Shown here piece by piece: positions 35,412 to 45,183 of a stretch of 64,000 nt of DNA. How positions within the stretch are numbered: position 1 is the stretch's first letter; every line of letters starts with the position of its first letter. Source of the DNA: Actinomycetes bacterium (lineage in GTDB: Bacteria; Actinomycetota; Acidimicrobiia; Acidimicrobiales; JAMCPL01); the NCBI GenBank assembly GCA_021816935.1, contig JAKAWR010000006.1, positions 1 to 64,000 on the forward strand. Reading direction: 5' to 3'. The translations under genes were made by a program, and so were the position numbers. Under the pieces are notes generated by a model. The model saw only the letters and a program-made list of their open reading frames with translations. It did no database searches and was not told the DNA's origin.

Positions 35412-36794
35412 TCAACGGGCGGCGGCGAGCTGATCGGCAAGCCAGCCTTCCGAGGTGTGGGAGAGCGCCAGCTCCTTGAGACGCTTGGCACGGCCATGGC
35501 GCTCGCCGGGGTCCATGGCGAAGGCTTGGTAGATGGCGCCCGCGGTCGCTCCCATGTCGAACGGGTTCACCGCCAGGCACGGCCCCTCGAGCTCGTCGTA
35601 GACGCCCGCTTCAGTGGACAGCACGAGCGTCCCGCTCCGTTCGTTTGCCAGCGCACCCTCCTTTGCAACCAGGTTCAGTCCGTCGCGCACCGGATTTACG
35701 AGCAACGCATCGTAGAGCGACATTGCCGCCAGGGATCTGTACCAGTCGTCCTCCATGCCGAGTACGATCGGAGTCCAGCCTGGTGACGCCCACTTTTCGT
35801 TCAGGAACGAGACTGCCGCCTCCACCTCTGCTGCGTACGCCCGGTAGGCGGCGAGGGTGGTCCGCGACGGGTAGGCGAGTACCAGGAAGACCATCCGCTC
35901 TCTCACGTCAGGGTGCTCCGCCAGGAGTTCGTCGTATGCCCACAGGCCCCGCAGGATGTTCTTCGATGGCTCCATCCGATCCACCCTGGCGAGGAGGAAC
36001 CGACCTCCCGCGATCTCCTCGACGGATGCGCGTGCAGCGGCGGCTTCGGGAGCGGACATACCGGTGGCTATGCCGACAGGGTCCACGCCGAGGGGAGTGT
36101 GAAAAGCCGGCGCCGGAGGGACGCCGACCGCTTTGCAGCTCGACTCGTAACAGGCCGCCCAGCGGGCCGAGTGGAAGCCGCAGGCTCGCGCCGCGCTCAT
36201 ACCGGTTGCAAGTTCGGTGGCGATCGATTGCGGGAGCACCGAGAAGCTGTCGGGCGCCGCGAAGGGGGTGTGGGAGAAATGGACTGTCGCCAGATCGGGC
36301 CGCTGTCTGGCCAGCATACCGGGAAGGAGAGACAGGTGATAGTCCTGCACAAGGAGCGTCGACCGCTCCCGTGCTACCTCTGCGATGGTAGAGGCAAAAA
36401 GCCGGTTGTACTCCCTGTAGCCATCCCACGCCTCCTGCCATCCACGGCCGAAGCGCGGCTCGCGCGCCAGGTCGTAGAGATGGTGATGGACGAACCACAG
36501 CGTGGAGTTGGAGACGAGGTCGTAGGCCATCCGGTAGATGTCCGCCGGGGGGGCCACGAGCCGAACGTCGATCCCGTCGCCGAGCAGCTCCCGGGCCGAG
36601 CCCGACTTGGCCGCCGCCACGTCGGCGTCGTTCATGGCCGCGGCTACCCACATGGCTCCTTTCCCGTCCAGCAACCGGTGTAACGTTCCCGCCAGGCCAC
36701 CGCCCGCCCGCCCGGGCACCACTACATCGCCATCGCCGAAGGAGAACGAGATTGGTCCCCTGTTGGATGCGACCATGATCTCGCCGTTCCGCAT
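35412..36794 (-). CDS. otsA: Trehalose-6-phosphate synthase (GT20)
   Basis: This enzyme transfers glucose from a nucleotide sugar to glucose-6-phosphate. The 460 residues show IMVASNRGP, GGGLAGTLHRLL, STLWFVHHHLYD, LVQDYHLSLLPGML, FSHTPFAAPDSFSVLP, TPLGVDPVGI, RVDRMEPSKNILRGL and NPVRDGLNLVAKEGAL. The N-terminal GGL loop and the DGxNLV nucleotide-sugar loop are intact. ATG at 36794 gives the family N-terminus. First gene of otsA-nudix-otsB. Confidence 0.93.
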   Translation of the reverse strand: MRNGEIMVASNRGPISFSFGDGDVVVPGRAGGGLAGTLHRLLDGKGAMWVAAAMNDADVAAAKSGSARELLGDGIDVRLVAPPADIYRMAYDLVSNSTLWFVHHHLYDLAREPRFGRGWQEAWDGYREYNRLFASTIAEVARERSTLLVQDYHLSLLPGMLARQRPDLATVHFSHTPFAAPDSFSVLPQSIATELATGMSAARACGFHSARWAACYESSCKAVGVPPAPAFHTPLGVDPVGIATGMSAPEAAAARASVEEIAGGRFLLARVDRMEPSKNILRGLWAYDELLAEHPDVRERMVFLVLAYPSRTTLAAYRAYAAEVEAAVSFLNEKWASPGWTPIVLGMEDDWYRSLAAMSLYDALLVNPVRDGLNLVAKEGALANERSGTLVLSTEAGVYDELEGPCLAVNPFDMGATAGAIYQAFAMDPGERHGRAKRLKELALSHTSEGWLADQLAAAR

Positions 36795-36925
36795 GGGCAA
36801 TACCTTACCAACCGGCCGCCCGAGCTGGCCCGGACACAACCCCCTGGCGGTCACGCGTTATCTCGCCGTGTAGTAACCTGTATGGATACCAGACGAGCCG
36901 TCGCCGGTGGAACCACTGCGGCGGT

Positions 36926-37035
36926 GTCATCAAGAGCGGCTGAGGGACGGGCCCGATGAAGCCGCGGCAACCTGCGACCGACCGGAGCCGGATAGCTCGG
37001 ATCGGGGTGCGAGGTGCCAATGCCCGACCGATGAC
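36926..37035 (+). ncRNA. SAM riboswitch (SAM-I/IV type)
   Basis: The sequence shows the family core: ATCAAGAGCGGCTGAGGGA, GGCCCGATGAAGCCGCGGCAACC and, after a P3 arm, GGTGCCAATGCCC. P1 is GTCATC (36926-36931) with GATGAC (37030-37035). P2 is GCGGCT with AGCCGC and has the kink-turn-like GAGGGA/GATGAA pairing. The P1 3' strand ends two bases before AGGAG, the ribosome site of thrC. SAM binding would therefore probably hide translation initiation. A TAACCT box at 36874-36879 may be its -10. Confidence 0.88.
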
Positions 37036-37047
37036 TAGGAGAACGCA

Positions 37048-38289
37048 GTGAATGCCATCAAGTCTTTGAGCTGCAGGGAATGTGGCCGCGTCTACCCGGC
37101 GGAGGCTCTTCATGTATGCGATTTCTGCTTCGGGCCTCTCGAGGTTGCCTACGACTACGAGCAGATCGCGTCGAGTACGACCCGGGAGACGATCGCGGCG
37201 GGCCCCCGTAGTGTCTGGCGTTACGGGCCGCTGCTCCCGGGCGGTCCGGCCGGAGGCCTGGATGAAGAGACGGGACTCACCCCGCTCGTGAAGGCCGATC
37301 GGTTGGGTGCCGAGTTGGGGCTCAAGTCGTTGTGGCTGAAGAACGACACCGTCAACCCGACCGGATCCTTCAAGGACCGTGTCGTTTCGGTGGCGTTGTC
37401 TGTAGCGAGAGAGCTGGGTTTCTCGGCTGTCGCTTGCGCCTCGACTGGCAACCTTGCCAACGCTGTGGCGGCCCATTCGGCCCGGGCGGGCTTCAGGTCG
37501 TACGTTTTCATACCGCATGATCTGGAGATGGCGAAGGTCGCCACGACCGCGATCTACGGAGGCAACCTGATCTCGGTGGAGGGCAACTACGACGACGTGA
37601 ACCGGCTGTGTGCCGAGTTGACCAGCGAGCATCCGGACTGGGCCTTCGTGAACGTGAACCTGCGACCGTACTACGCGGAGGGATCCAAGTCACTGGCGTT
37701 CGAGGTGGCTGAACAGCTCGGTTGGGAGGTGCCGGATCACGTGGTGGTGCCGGTGGCGTCGGGAAGCCAGCTGACGAAGATCGCCAAGGGATTCGAGGAA
37801 CTGTATCGCGTCGGGCTGCTTGCCGACGAGCCTGCTGTGAGGATTTCCGGCGCCCAGGCGCTCGGCTGCTCGCCCGTGGCCGACGCATTCAAGTCCGGAG
37901 CGGACGCCATCCGGCCGGTGAAGCCGCAGACGATTGCCAAGTCTCTCGCGATAGGCAACCCGGCTGACGGCTGGTACGCCCTGGAGACAGTGCGCAAGTC
38001 GGGCGGCGTGCTCGAAGCGGTTTCGGATGGCGAGATAGTCGAAGGGATGAAGTTGCTTGCTCGAACGGAGGGTATCTTCGCGGAAACCGCCGGAGGGGTT
38101 ACGATAGCAGTGCTGGAGAAGCTGGCAGCGAGTGGTGTCGTCAAGCCGGGCGAGAGGGTGGTCGCGTTCGTAACCGGAAACGGGTTGAAGACGGTCGAGG
38201 CGGTTGCCGGTCACGTGCAGCCAACTGTCACGATCCCTCCGAGCATGGATGCGTTTGCCGCGGCGATGCCGGCAGCGGCGTCACGGTGA
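37048..38289 (+). CDS. thrC: Threonine synthase
   Basis: A PLP enzyme that converts O-phosphohomoserine to threonine. 413 residues. An N-terminal zinc-ribbon (CRECGRVYPAEALHVCDFC, Cys 9, 12, 24, 27) precedes the fold-type II domain with NPTGSFKDR (Lys 109), ACASTGNLANAVAAHSARAG, VPVASGSQL and SGAQALGCSP. Start GTG follows AGGAGAA. Control by the SAM riboswitch just upstream links it to the methionine branch of the aspartate pathway. The order thrC, MoaD-like gene, groEL is also known from other actinobacteria. Confidence 0.93.
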   Translation: MNAIKSLSCRECGRVYPAEALHVCDFCFGPLEVAYDYEQIASSTTRETIAAGPRSVWRYGPLLPGGPAGGLDEETGLTPLVKADRLGAELGLKSLWLKNDTVNPTGSFKDRVVSVALSVARELGFSAVACASTGNLANAVAAHSARAGFRSYVFIPHDLEMAKVATTAIYGGNLISVEGNYDDVNRLCAELTSEHPDWAFVNVNLRPYYAEGSKSLAFEVAEQLGWEVPDHVVVPVASGSQLTKIAKGFEELYRVGLLADEPAVRISGAQALGCSPVADAFKSGADAIRPVKPQTIAKSLAIGNPADGWYALETVRKSGGVLEAVSDGEIVEGMKLLARTEGIFAETAGGVTIAVLEKLAASGVVKPGERVVAFVTGNGLKTVEAVAGHVQPTVTIPPSMDAFAAAMPAAASR

Positions 38290-38404
38290 GGAGAGGCGGG
38301 ATCGGGAGTGACGCAGGTTTGCGGAAGGGGAGATGCCAGCAGATGGGGTGCCGGTCGAAGGTGGATTGCAGCGGCAGTAGTGACATTATCGAAGGAGTGT
38401 GAAG

Positions 38405-38683
38405 TTGAACGCAATCGTGAGGATCCCGTCCCAGCTCCGTGAGCTGACAGACGGCCAGGGCGAGGTGTCGCTGAGCGGTGCCACCGTGGGAGAGGTACTG
38501 AAAGAACTGGATGCGACCTATCACGGCATCGGCGAGCGCATCTTCGACGGGTCGGGGGGCCTGCGGAGGTTCGTCAACGTGTTCCTGGCTGATGAAGACG
38601 TCCGGTTCATGGAGGGACTGGATACCCCTGTCGAGGATGGCCAGGTCATCTCGATCATCCCGGCGGTCGCCGGGGGCTCCTGA
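38405..38683 (+). CDS. MoaD/ThiS-like sulfur-carrier protein (CysO/HcyS type)
   Basis: A 92-residue ubiquitin-like protein: VRIPSQLRELTDGQGEVSL, TVGEVLKELDATYHGIGERI, VNVFLADEDVRFMEGLDTPVEDGQVISIIPAVAGGS. The Gly-Gly thiocarboxylate tail is followed by one Ser, so a protease or other step would be needed to expose GG. CysO and HcyS carriers deliver sulfide for cysteine or homocysteine synthesis. Next to a SAM-riboswitch-controlled thrC, a homoserine-linked sulfur role is plausible. TTG at 38405 is chosen because AAGGAG ends seven bases before it; GTG at 38399 is too close. Confidence 0.85.
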   Translation: MNAIVRIPSQLRELTDGQGEVSLSGATVGEVLKELDATYHGIGERIFDGSGGLRRFVNVFLADEDVRFMEGLDTPVEDGQVISIIPAVAGGS

Positions 38684-38747
38684 GCGGGGTCGACCGGCGA
38701 GAGAGAGGCGGGGGGATGGTGCTTTGCCGTTGCCATACTCGGAGGAT

Positions 38748-38860
38748 GGTCGTGCTTCGCCGTCCCTTTCTTTCGACCGCACAGCGGACCGTTACGGGTC
38801 GTGGCTGCGCCGCTGCCTTTCTCTCGGACGTCACACCGGACGTCGTCACACCGGACCGCT
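38748..38860. repeat. Interspersed repeat, copy C
   Basis: The longest copy: its first half matches 29524-29575 and its second half matches 30929-30970. It joins the two parts seen separately in copies A and B and lies just before the groEL operator. Confidence 0.7.
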
Positions 38861-38872
38861 TCACCAGCCCGG

Positions 38873-40580
<1,708 letters not shown>

Positions 40581-40626
40581 TCACGCCTCTCCGGCCGGTA
40601 GATGCGGCCGGGAACCGCAACGATGT

Positions 40627-40660
40627 GAGTGCCGGTGTCCTGGGAAGGGCACCGGCACTC
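40627..40660 (+). terminator. Terminator hairpin after groEL
   Basis: Perfect 11-base inverted repeat GAGTGCCGGTG / CACCGGCACTC around a 12-base loop, 46 bases after the groEL stop. Confidence 0.75.
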
Positions 40661-41079
40661 TCGCGAGTCTTGGCGGGGGCACGCGCTTGGCGCTCCGGGG
40701 TATGAAATCGAACATGGTGGATCCGGCTAGACTTAGAGTGTCGCTCTTGTGGGCACTGGCGGGAAGGATGTATCGTAAGAGGGCATAGTGGTACCGGTCC
40801 CGCACTGTGCGGGCCGGTATACCGTGGCGTCGCCGGTGGGGCGCAAACGTCCGGTGGGCGTTTGCGTAATAGGAACGGCGAAGCATGAATTGCGCTACTG
40901 CGGGAACGGAGAGAGCTCGTAGCCGGTGAGATTTCGGGCTCTCAGAGCCTCAGCTGAGGTTGTCAGCGAGCAGGCCCTCTGAGCCTGCAGGGGTAAGGCG
41001 GCTCGATCGCGTTGCAGCGTAATCCGCTGCATCGTCGGGCCAATGGTAGGCGGCTCGGAACACAGAAGGGCAGTAACAG
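40661..41079. other. Intergenic region with two further hairpins
   Basis: No gene recognised. Two inverted repeats are visible: GGTACCGG-CCCGCA against TGCGGG-CCGGTATACC (40790-40823) and CGCAAACG against CGTTTGCG (40842-40866). Their role is unknown; a leader or attenuator for the hemQ-larE pair is possible. Confidence 0.45.
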
Positions 41080-42021
41080 TTGCCGGGAGAAACTTTTGTC
41101 GAATGGAATCGCGAGGGGGCCGGAGTCGGCACGGAGCCGGCGAGTACGGACGAGGGCAATCGCCGTGCGCCAACTGGTGCCGGTGAAGAGGAGGTAGGGC
41201 AGGCTTCAGGCTTCGTCGCCGGGAGCGCACCCTCCCTTGGAGCGGCCGTGCGGCGCGCTGGTGATGCGGTGCCGTCGGCGGGACAGGATGGCAGCGAGAG
41301 CGCGTCTGGTGACCCGAATGTGGCGACCAGCGCTACTCCGGGCCCGGGGGAGCCGAGAGAGGAGGGCCTTTACGTTCTCCACCTTTTCCTGAAGCCGAGG
41401 GGTACGGCTGACGTCGAGTCGGCGTGCGGTGCCGTGAAGCGAGCCCGTTCGGTCGGCAGCCAGGTGGTAACGGCAGCGCTGTTCGGTCACAAGGCGGACG
41501 TGGGCGTGATGGCGCTTTCCTCACGGTCGTGGCCTCTCAGGGATCTGCAGACTGGCCTGAGTCAGGCGGGCTTCGAGACCGTCTACTCCTATACGTCGCT
41601 AACCGAAGTGTCGGAGTATGCCGAGGGGATCCCCGACGAGATACGCGACGCGAGGCTGTATCCGCAGCTGCCTCCCGAGGGAATGGCGGCTTTCTCGTTC
41701 TACCCGATGTCTAAACGTCGCCAGCCGGGACGCAACTGGTATACCCTGCCCTTCGACGAGCGCAAGTCACTTATGAGCTCACACGGGAGGGTCGGCCGGG
41801 AGTTCCGCGGGCGGGTGGTGCAGCTTGTTACCGGCTCGTCCGGGCTCGACGACTACGAATGGGGGGTGACCCTGTTCGGCATATCGCATGACGATCTAAA
41901 GGCGTGCGTCTACGAGATGCGGTTTGATCCCGCATCGGCCAACTACGCGGACTTCGGGCCGTTCTATGCGGGCATGGTGGCCGATCCGGCGACAGTTTTC
42001 GAGCGTGTCCTGACGTCATGA
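41080..42021 (+). CDS. hemQ: Coproheme decarboxylase (chlorite-dismutase family)
   Basis: HemQ converts coproheme to heme b in the actinobacterial heme route. Conserved stretches run from LYVLHLFLKP through FYPMSKRRQPGRNWYTLPFDERKSLMSSHGRVGREF, VTGSSGLDDYEWGVTLF and VYEMRFDPASANYADFGPFY, including the Tyr and His regions that bind heme. The first 90 residues are a Gly/Ala/Ser-rich extension absent from typical HemQ. The TTG start is supported only by a weak AAGGG, so the N-terminus is uncertain. The stop overlaps the larE ATG. Confidence 0.9.
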   Translation: MPGETFVEWNREGAGVGTEPASTDEGNRRAPTGAGEEEVGQASGFVAGSAPSLGAAVRRAGDAVPSAGQDGSESASGDPNVATSATPGPGEPREEGLYVLHLFLKPRGTADVESACGAVKRARSVGSQVVTAALFGHKADVGVMALSSRSWPLRDLQTGLSQAGFETVYSYTSLTEVSEYAEGIPDEIRDARLYPQLPPEGMAAFSFYPMSKRRQPGRNWYTLPFDERKSLMSSHGRVGREFRGRVVQLVTGSSGLDDYEWGVTLFGISHDDLKACVYEMRFDPASANYADFGPFYAGMVADPATVFERVLTS

Positions 42022-43037
42022 GCGCGGCCGGCTCGCGCCGGGAGGTCTTGGTAACGGTAGGTCGGCCGAATGCACCAGAGGGTGCGGAGCCGGCAGAGGG
42101 AGCACACCCGGTGGAGTTGGCAGGGGTAGCAGAGGGTGCAGAGCCAGTGGAATTGGCAGAGGGTGCAGAGCTGGCGGGCAAAGGGGCCGGCGACGTGAGC
42201 GGCGAGATCGAGCACAAGATCAGCCTGCTCGAAGAGCGTCTCGCAGGCCTGGGGAGCGTGGTGGTTGCTTTCTCGGGGGGGGTCGACTCGGCGCTGCTTG
42301 CGTGGACCGCAAACCGGGTACTCGGCGACCGGGCACTGGCGGCGACCGCCGTGTCCGTATCGCTTGCGCCGGCGGAGCGGCGATGGTGCGAGAGCCTAGC
42401 GGCAGAGTGGGGTATGCAGTGGCGTGAAGTCTTCACCCGCGAGATGGACGATCCGCTCTACCTGGCGAACGGTACCGACCGCTGCTATCACTGCAAGAGC
42501 GCGCTGATGGACGCGCTGGAACCGCTGGCCGCCCCCGGCGGTGCCCGGATCGCGCTGGGGGTGAACGTGGATGATCTGGGTGAGTTCAGGCCCGGCCAGG
42601 AGGCTGCTCGAGAGCGCGGTGCCGTGTTCCCTCTCGTTGACGCCGGGATGACCAAAGCCGAGATCAGGTTGGCAGCGAGAATGGCGGGCCTTTCTGTGTG
42701 GGACAAACCGGCGATGCCGTGCCTGGCATCTCGCATATCGCACGACCTGCGGGTCGACGGGGCCAAGCTTGACGCCGTAGGTCGGGCCGAAGCCGCTCTG
42801 GCCGGTATGGGCTTCCGTGAGGTGCGCGTGCGCCACCACGGCGACATAGCGCGCCTGGAGTTTCCTGTCGCGGATCTTGCAAGGGCACTGGAGCTGAGGG
42901 AGGGGCTGGTTGGCGCCGTGCAGGAGGCAGGCTTCCGGTACGTCACACTCGACCTGGAGGGCTTGCGGTCGGGTAACCTTGCGGTGACCGCGATCGGTCG
43001 TGCGATACAGGGGAGGCGGCTGCAGGCGGAACGGTGA
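42018..43037 (+). CDS. larE: LarE-type ATP-dependent sacrificial sulfur transferase
   Basis: A PP-loop ATPase (VVVAFSGGVDSALLAW, residues 86-91) with DRCYHCKSALM and MPCLASR. Cys 235 of the latter corresponds to the Cys that donates its sulfur in LarE during nickel-pincer cofactor synthesis. No larB or larC is adjacent. ATG overlaps the hemQ stop (ATGA), so translation is coupled. Residues 15-65 are an Ala/Glu/Gly repeat-like extension built on VELAEGAEPVE units, probably disordered. Confidence 0.85.
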   Translation: MSAAGSRREVLVTVGRPNAPEGAEPAEGAHPVELAGVAEGAEPVELAEGAELAGKGAGDVSGEIEHKISLLEERLAGLGSVVVAFSGGVDSALLAWTANRVLGDRALAATAVSVSLAPAERRWCESLAAEWGMQWREVFTREMDDPLYLANGTDRCYHCKSALMDALEPLAAPGGARIALGVNVDDLGEFRPGQEAARERGAVFPLVDAGMTKAEIRLAARMAGLSVWDKPAMPCLASRISHDLRVDGAKLDAVGRAEAALAGMGFREVRVRHHGDIARLEFPVADLARALELREGLVGAVQEAGFRYVTLDLEGLRSGNLAVTAIGRAIQGRRLQAER

Positions 43038-43105
43038 GCGCCGCTGAGCTATCCCGCAGGCGTGGTATCGGTTATGTCGAACCCAACTGAAAGGGAGTTA
43101 ATCGG

Positions 43106-43342
43106 ATGAACGTGAAGGTCAAGCTTGTTTTCCCGGAGCAGCTGGTTCGGGAGCCGGTGATCGCCCGCTTGGCGAGGGATCACGACGTGGAGCCGAACAT
43201 CCGCAAAGCCAATGTGGACGAGCGGGAGGGCTGGATACTGTGCGAGCTGAATGGCGATACTGACAACATCGATTCAGCGCTCGAATGGCTGCGGACGACG
43301 GGCGTGCGAGTTGAGCTACTGGGCGATGTTGTGGAAAGCTGA
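43106..43342 (+). CDS. NIL-domain protein
   Basis: 78 residues forming just a NIL domain: VKVKLVFPEQLVREPVIARLAR, EPNIRKANVDEREGWILCELNG, SALEWLRTTGVRVELLGDVVES. NIL domains occur at the end of methionine ABC ATPases and in ferredoxins tied to sulfur assimilation. Its position after larE and near the SAM-riboswitch genes fits a sulfur-metabolism role, but that is inference. GGGAG precedes ATG. Confidence 0.85.
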   Translation: MNVKVKLVFPEQLVREPVIARLARDHDVEPNIRKANVDEREGWILCELNGDTDNIDSALEWLRTTGVRVELLGDVVES

Positions 43343-43533
43343 CAGTGCGGGGCTCCGTCCCCATGCCCCTCGCCAGCGAGTGCGTACGTTCGTGGGCGGG
43401 TTGGGTGCTGTTAGCAACGGGCTTTGCCCCCCACGCCGCCTCGAGGCGGTAGTGTTTCACAACGTCACAAGTCCTGGTCCCTGAAGAAGGGCCGGTAGAT
43501 AAGCGGTCGAGAGAGGTCGAGAGAGGAGCGCAA

Positions 43534-44304
43534 ATGCCGGTAGTGGAGAGAGAGCGTAGGGGTCATGTCGAGATCCTCACGATCAACAGGCCAGAAGCAC
43601 GCAACGCGATCGACGGGGAGGTGACCTCGCTTCTAGGAGGAGCGTTCGACGAGCTAGAGGAGGACGGCGACGCATGGGTGGTCATCCTAACGGGAGCGGG
43701 CGACAAGTCCTTCTCCGCGGGGATGGATCTGAAGGCCTTCGCCAGGGGAGAGGGAGGCGCCATCATCGGCGCAAAGGGCGGCTTTGCAGGGATCATCCAG
43801 CGGGACTTCCCGAAGCCTCTGATAGCGGCGGTGAACGGTACGGCCCTCGGCGGCGGTTGCGAAATCGCCCTCGCTTGCGACCTGGTAGTCGCGGCAGAGC
43901 ACGCCACGTTCGGGGTCCCGGAGGTGAAGAGGGGCCTGTTTCCGGGAGCCGGGGGGTTGTTGAGGCTACAGAGAAGGATACCGTTGACCTTTGCTCTCGA
44001 GATGGCGCTCACCGGCGAACCCGTTAGCGCCGAGAGGGCTCAGGGGCTCGGTCTCGTGAACCGGGTGGTGCCGGCTGAGAGCCTTATCGACGAGGCTCTT
44101 TCCCTGGCCGAAAAGATCGCCGAGAACGCACCCCTGGCTGTGCGGTGGTCGAAGAAAATCATGAGGGACTCTATTTACCTGACAGAAGATCAGGGCTGGA
44201 CGCTCAACGCCGAGGGCGTGGGGATCGTCTTCACCTCGCAGGACGCCATGGAGGGGCCGAAGGCGTTTGCCGAGAAGCGCAAGCCCAACTGGCAGGGCAA
44301 GTAG
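43534..44304 (+). CDS. Enoyl-CoA hydratase/isomerase family protein
   Basis: A crotonase of 256 residues. Oxyanion-hole sequences FSAGMDLKAF and NGTALGGGCEIALACD, and both hydratase glutamates in place: Glu 110 in GGGCE and Glu 130 in FGVPEVKRGLFPGAGG. The 20-residue spacing is that of true hydratases. Chain-length specificity is unknown. Upstream GAGAGGAGCG serves as ribosome site. Confidence 0.88.
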   Translation: MPVVERERRGHVEILTINRPEARNAIDGEVTSLLGGAFDELEEDGDAWVVILTGAGDKSFSAGMDLKAFARGEGGAIIGAKGGFAGIIQRDFPKPLIAAVNGTALGGGCEIALACDLVVAAEHATFGVPEVKRGLFPGAGGLLRLQRRIPLTFALEMALTGEPVSAERAQGLGLVNRVVPAESLIDEALSLAEKIAENAPLAVRWSKKIMRDSIYLTEDQGWTLNAEGVGIVFTSQDAMEGPKAFAEKRKPNWQGK

Positions 44305-44452
44305 CCGCCGACGCGCCGCCGCCGACCGGGGTGACTGCCGGTGGCGGTGAGGGCGAGGACGGTTGGCGGAGAGGGGATCTGATGCTTGCGTGGCGTGGAC
44401 AGCCGTGGGGCAGGGTTGCACACGCAAGGGCAGCTGCCGGGGAGGGGATCTG

Positions 44453-44857
44453 ATGCTTGCTCCGGCTGTCACGGGGATCCGCCTGACGCTGCACGTGCTC
44501 GCTGCCACCATCTGGGTGGGCGGCCAGCTGACCGTTGCCGGGCTTCTCCCGACGGTGCGGTCGCTCGGTGGCGAAGCGCCCCGCCTGGTGGCGCGGGCCC
44601 TGGGGAGGTTGCTATGGCCGGCCTACGCCGTGCTGCTTGCCACCGGCATCTGGAACGTCTTTGCAATGGGTGTTCGCGGACATCCGCAGTCTTGGTGGGT
44701 TATCCTGTGGGTCAAGATCGGGGTAGTGGTCCTCGCTGGCGTGTCGGCCGCGCTTCATTCGATCGCCAAGAGCAGAGCCGGTCTTGCCGTCTGGGGGGCG
44801 CTGGCCGTGGCAAGCTCTCTGGCGGCGCTCGCTCTCGGGGTTTTCCTCTCCGGCTGA
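44453..44857 (+). CDS. CopD-like small membrane protein
   Basis: 134 residues with four membrane segments: LHVLAATIWVGGQLTVAGLL, LLWPAYAVLLATGIWNVFAM, WWVILWVKIGVVVLAGVSAAL and the C-terminal AVASSLAALALGVFLSG. The His in the first segment and the G-x-W-N pattern are as in CopD/DUF2269-like proteins, which can bind heme or copper. ATG 44453 is preferred because GGGGAGGGG precedes it. The same 19-base start region occurs also at about 44371, see findings. Confidence 0.65.
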   Translation: MLAPAVTGIRLTLHVLAATIWVGGQLTVAGLLPTVRSLGGEAPRLVARALGRLLWPAYAVLLATGIWNVFAMGVRGHPQSWWVILWVKIGVVVLAGVSAALHSIAKSRAGLAVWGALAVASSLAALALGVFLSG

Positions 44858-44940
44858 TCCGGCGGGCGTCGTGCGGTTCCCGGCGGGCGTGTAGTACAGT
44901 GGAGACGTGGAGGTTCACGTCCCTCTGATGGAGGTGTGAT

Positions 44941-45183
44941 GTGCATGGCGTGCTCGTAGCAGATATTTTCAGCCCGGATATCGTGGTGGTTGTTGTCATC
45001 GCGATACTCCTGTTGCTGGCAGGTCCCAAGCTGCCGAAGCTGGCCCGGTCGCTCGGGTCGGCTTCTCATGAGTTCAAGAAGGGTGTCGAGGAGGGGAAGG
45101 CGGCAGCAGAGGAGTCCGGAAAGGGGCCGGCGACTGGCAGCACGGAATCCAAGGCTGAGCCGAAGAGCGAATCGGGCGAATAA
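44941..45183 (+). CDS. tatA: Sec-independent translocase TatA
   Basis: 80 residues: short periplasmic N-terminus, membrane helix IVVVVVIAILLLLAGPKLPKLARSLGSA with the hinge Gly-Pro, amphipathic helix SHEFKKGVEEG, and a charged Ser/Glu/Lys tail. TatA forms the protein-conducting part of the twin-arginine translocase. The FGP signature is AGP here, a modest variation. GTG start with GGAGG seven bases upstream. Confidence 0.9.
   Translation: MHGVLVADIFSPDIVVVVVIAILLLLAGPKLPKLARSLGSASHEFKKGVEEGKAAAEESGKGPATGSTESKAEPKSESGE

Noticed and set aside
36926..37035. T-box or threonine-type attenuator before thrC
   Set aside because: No T-box bulge sequence or leader peptide; the conserved core is that of a SAM aptamer.
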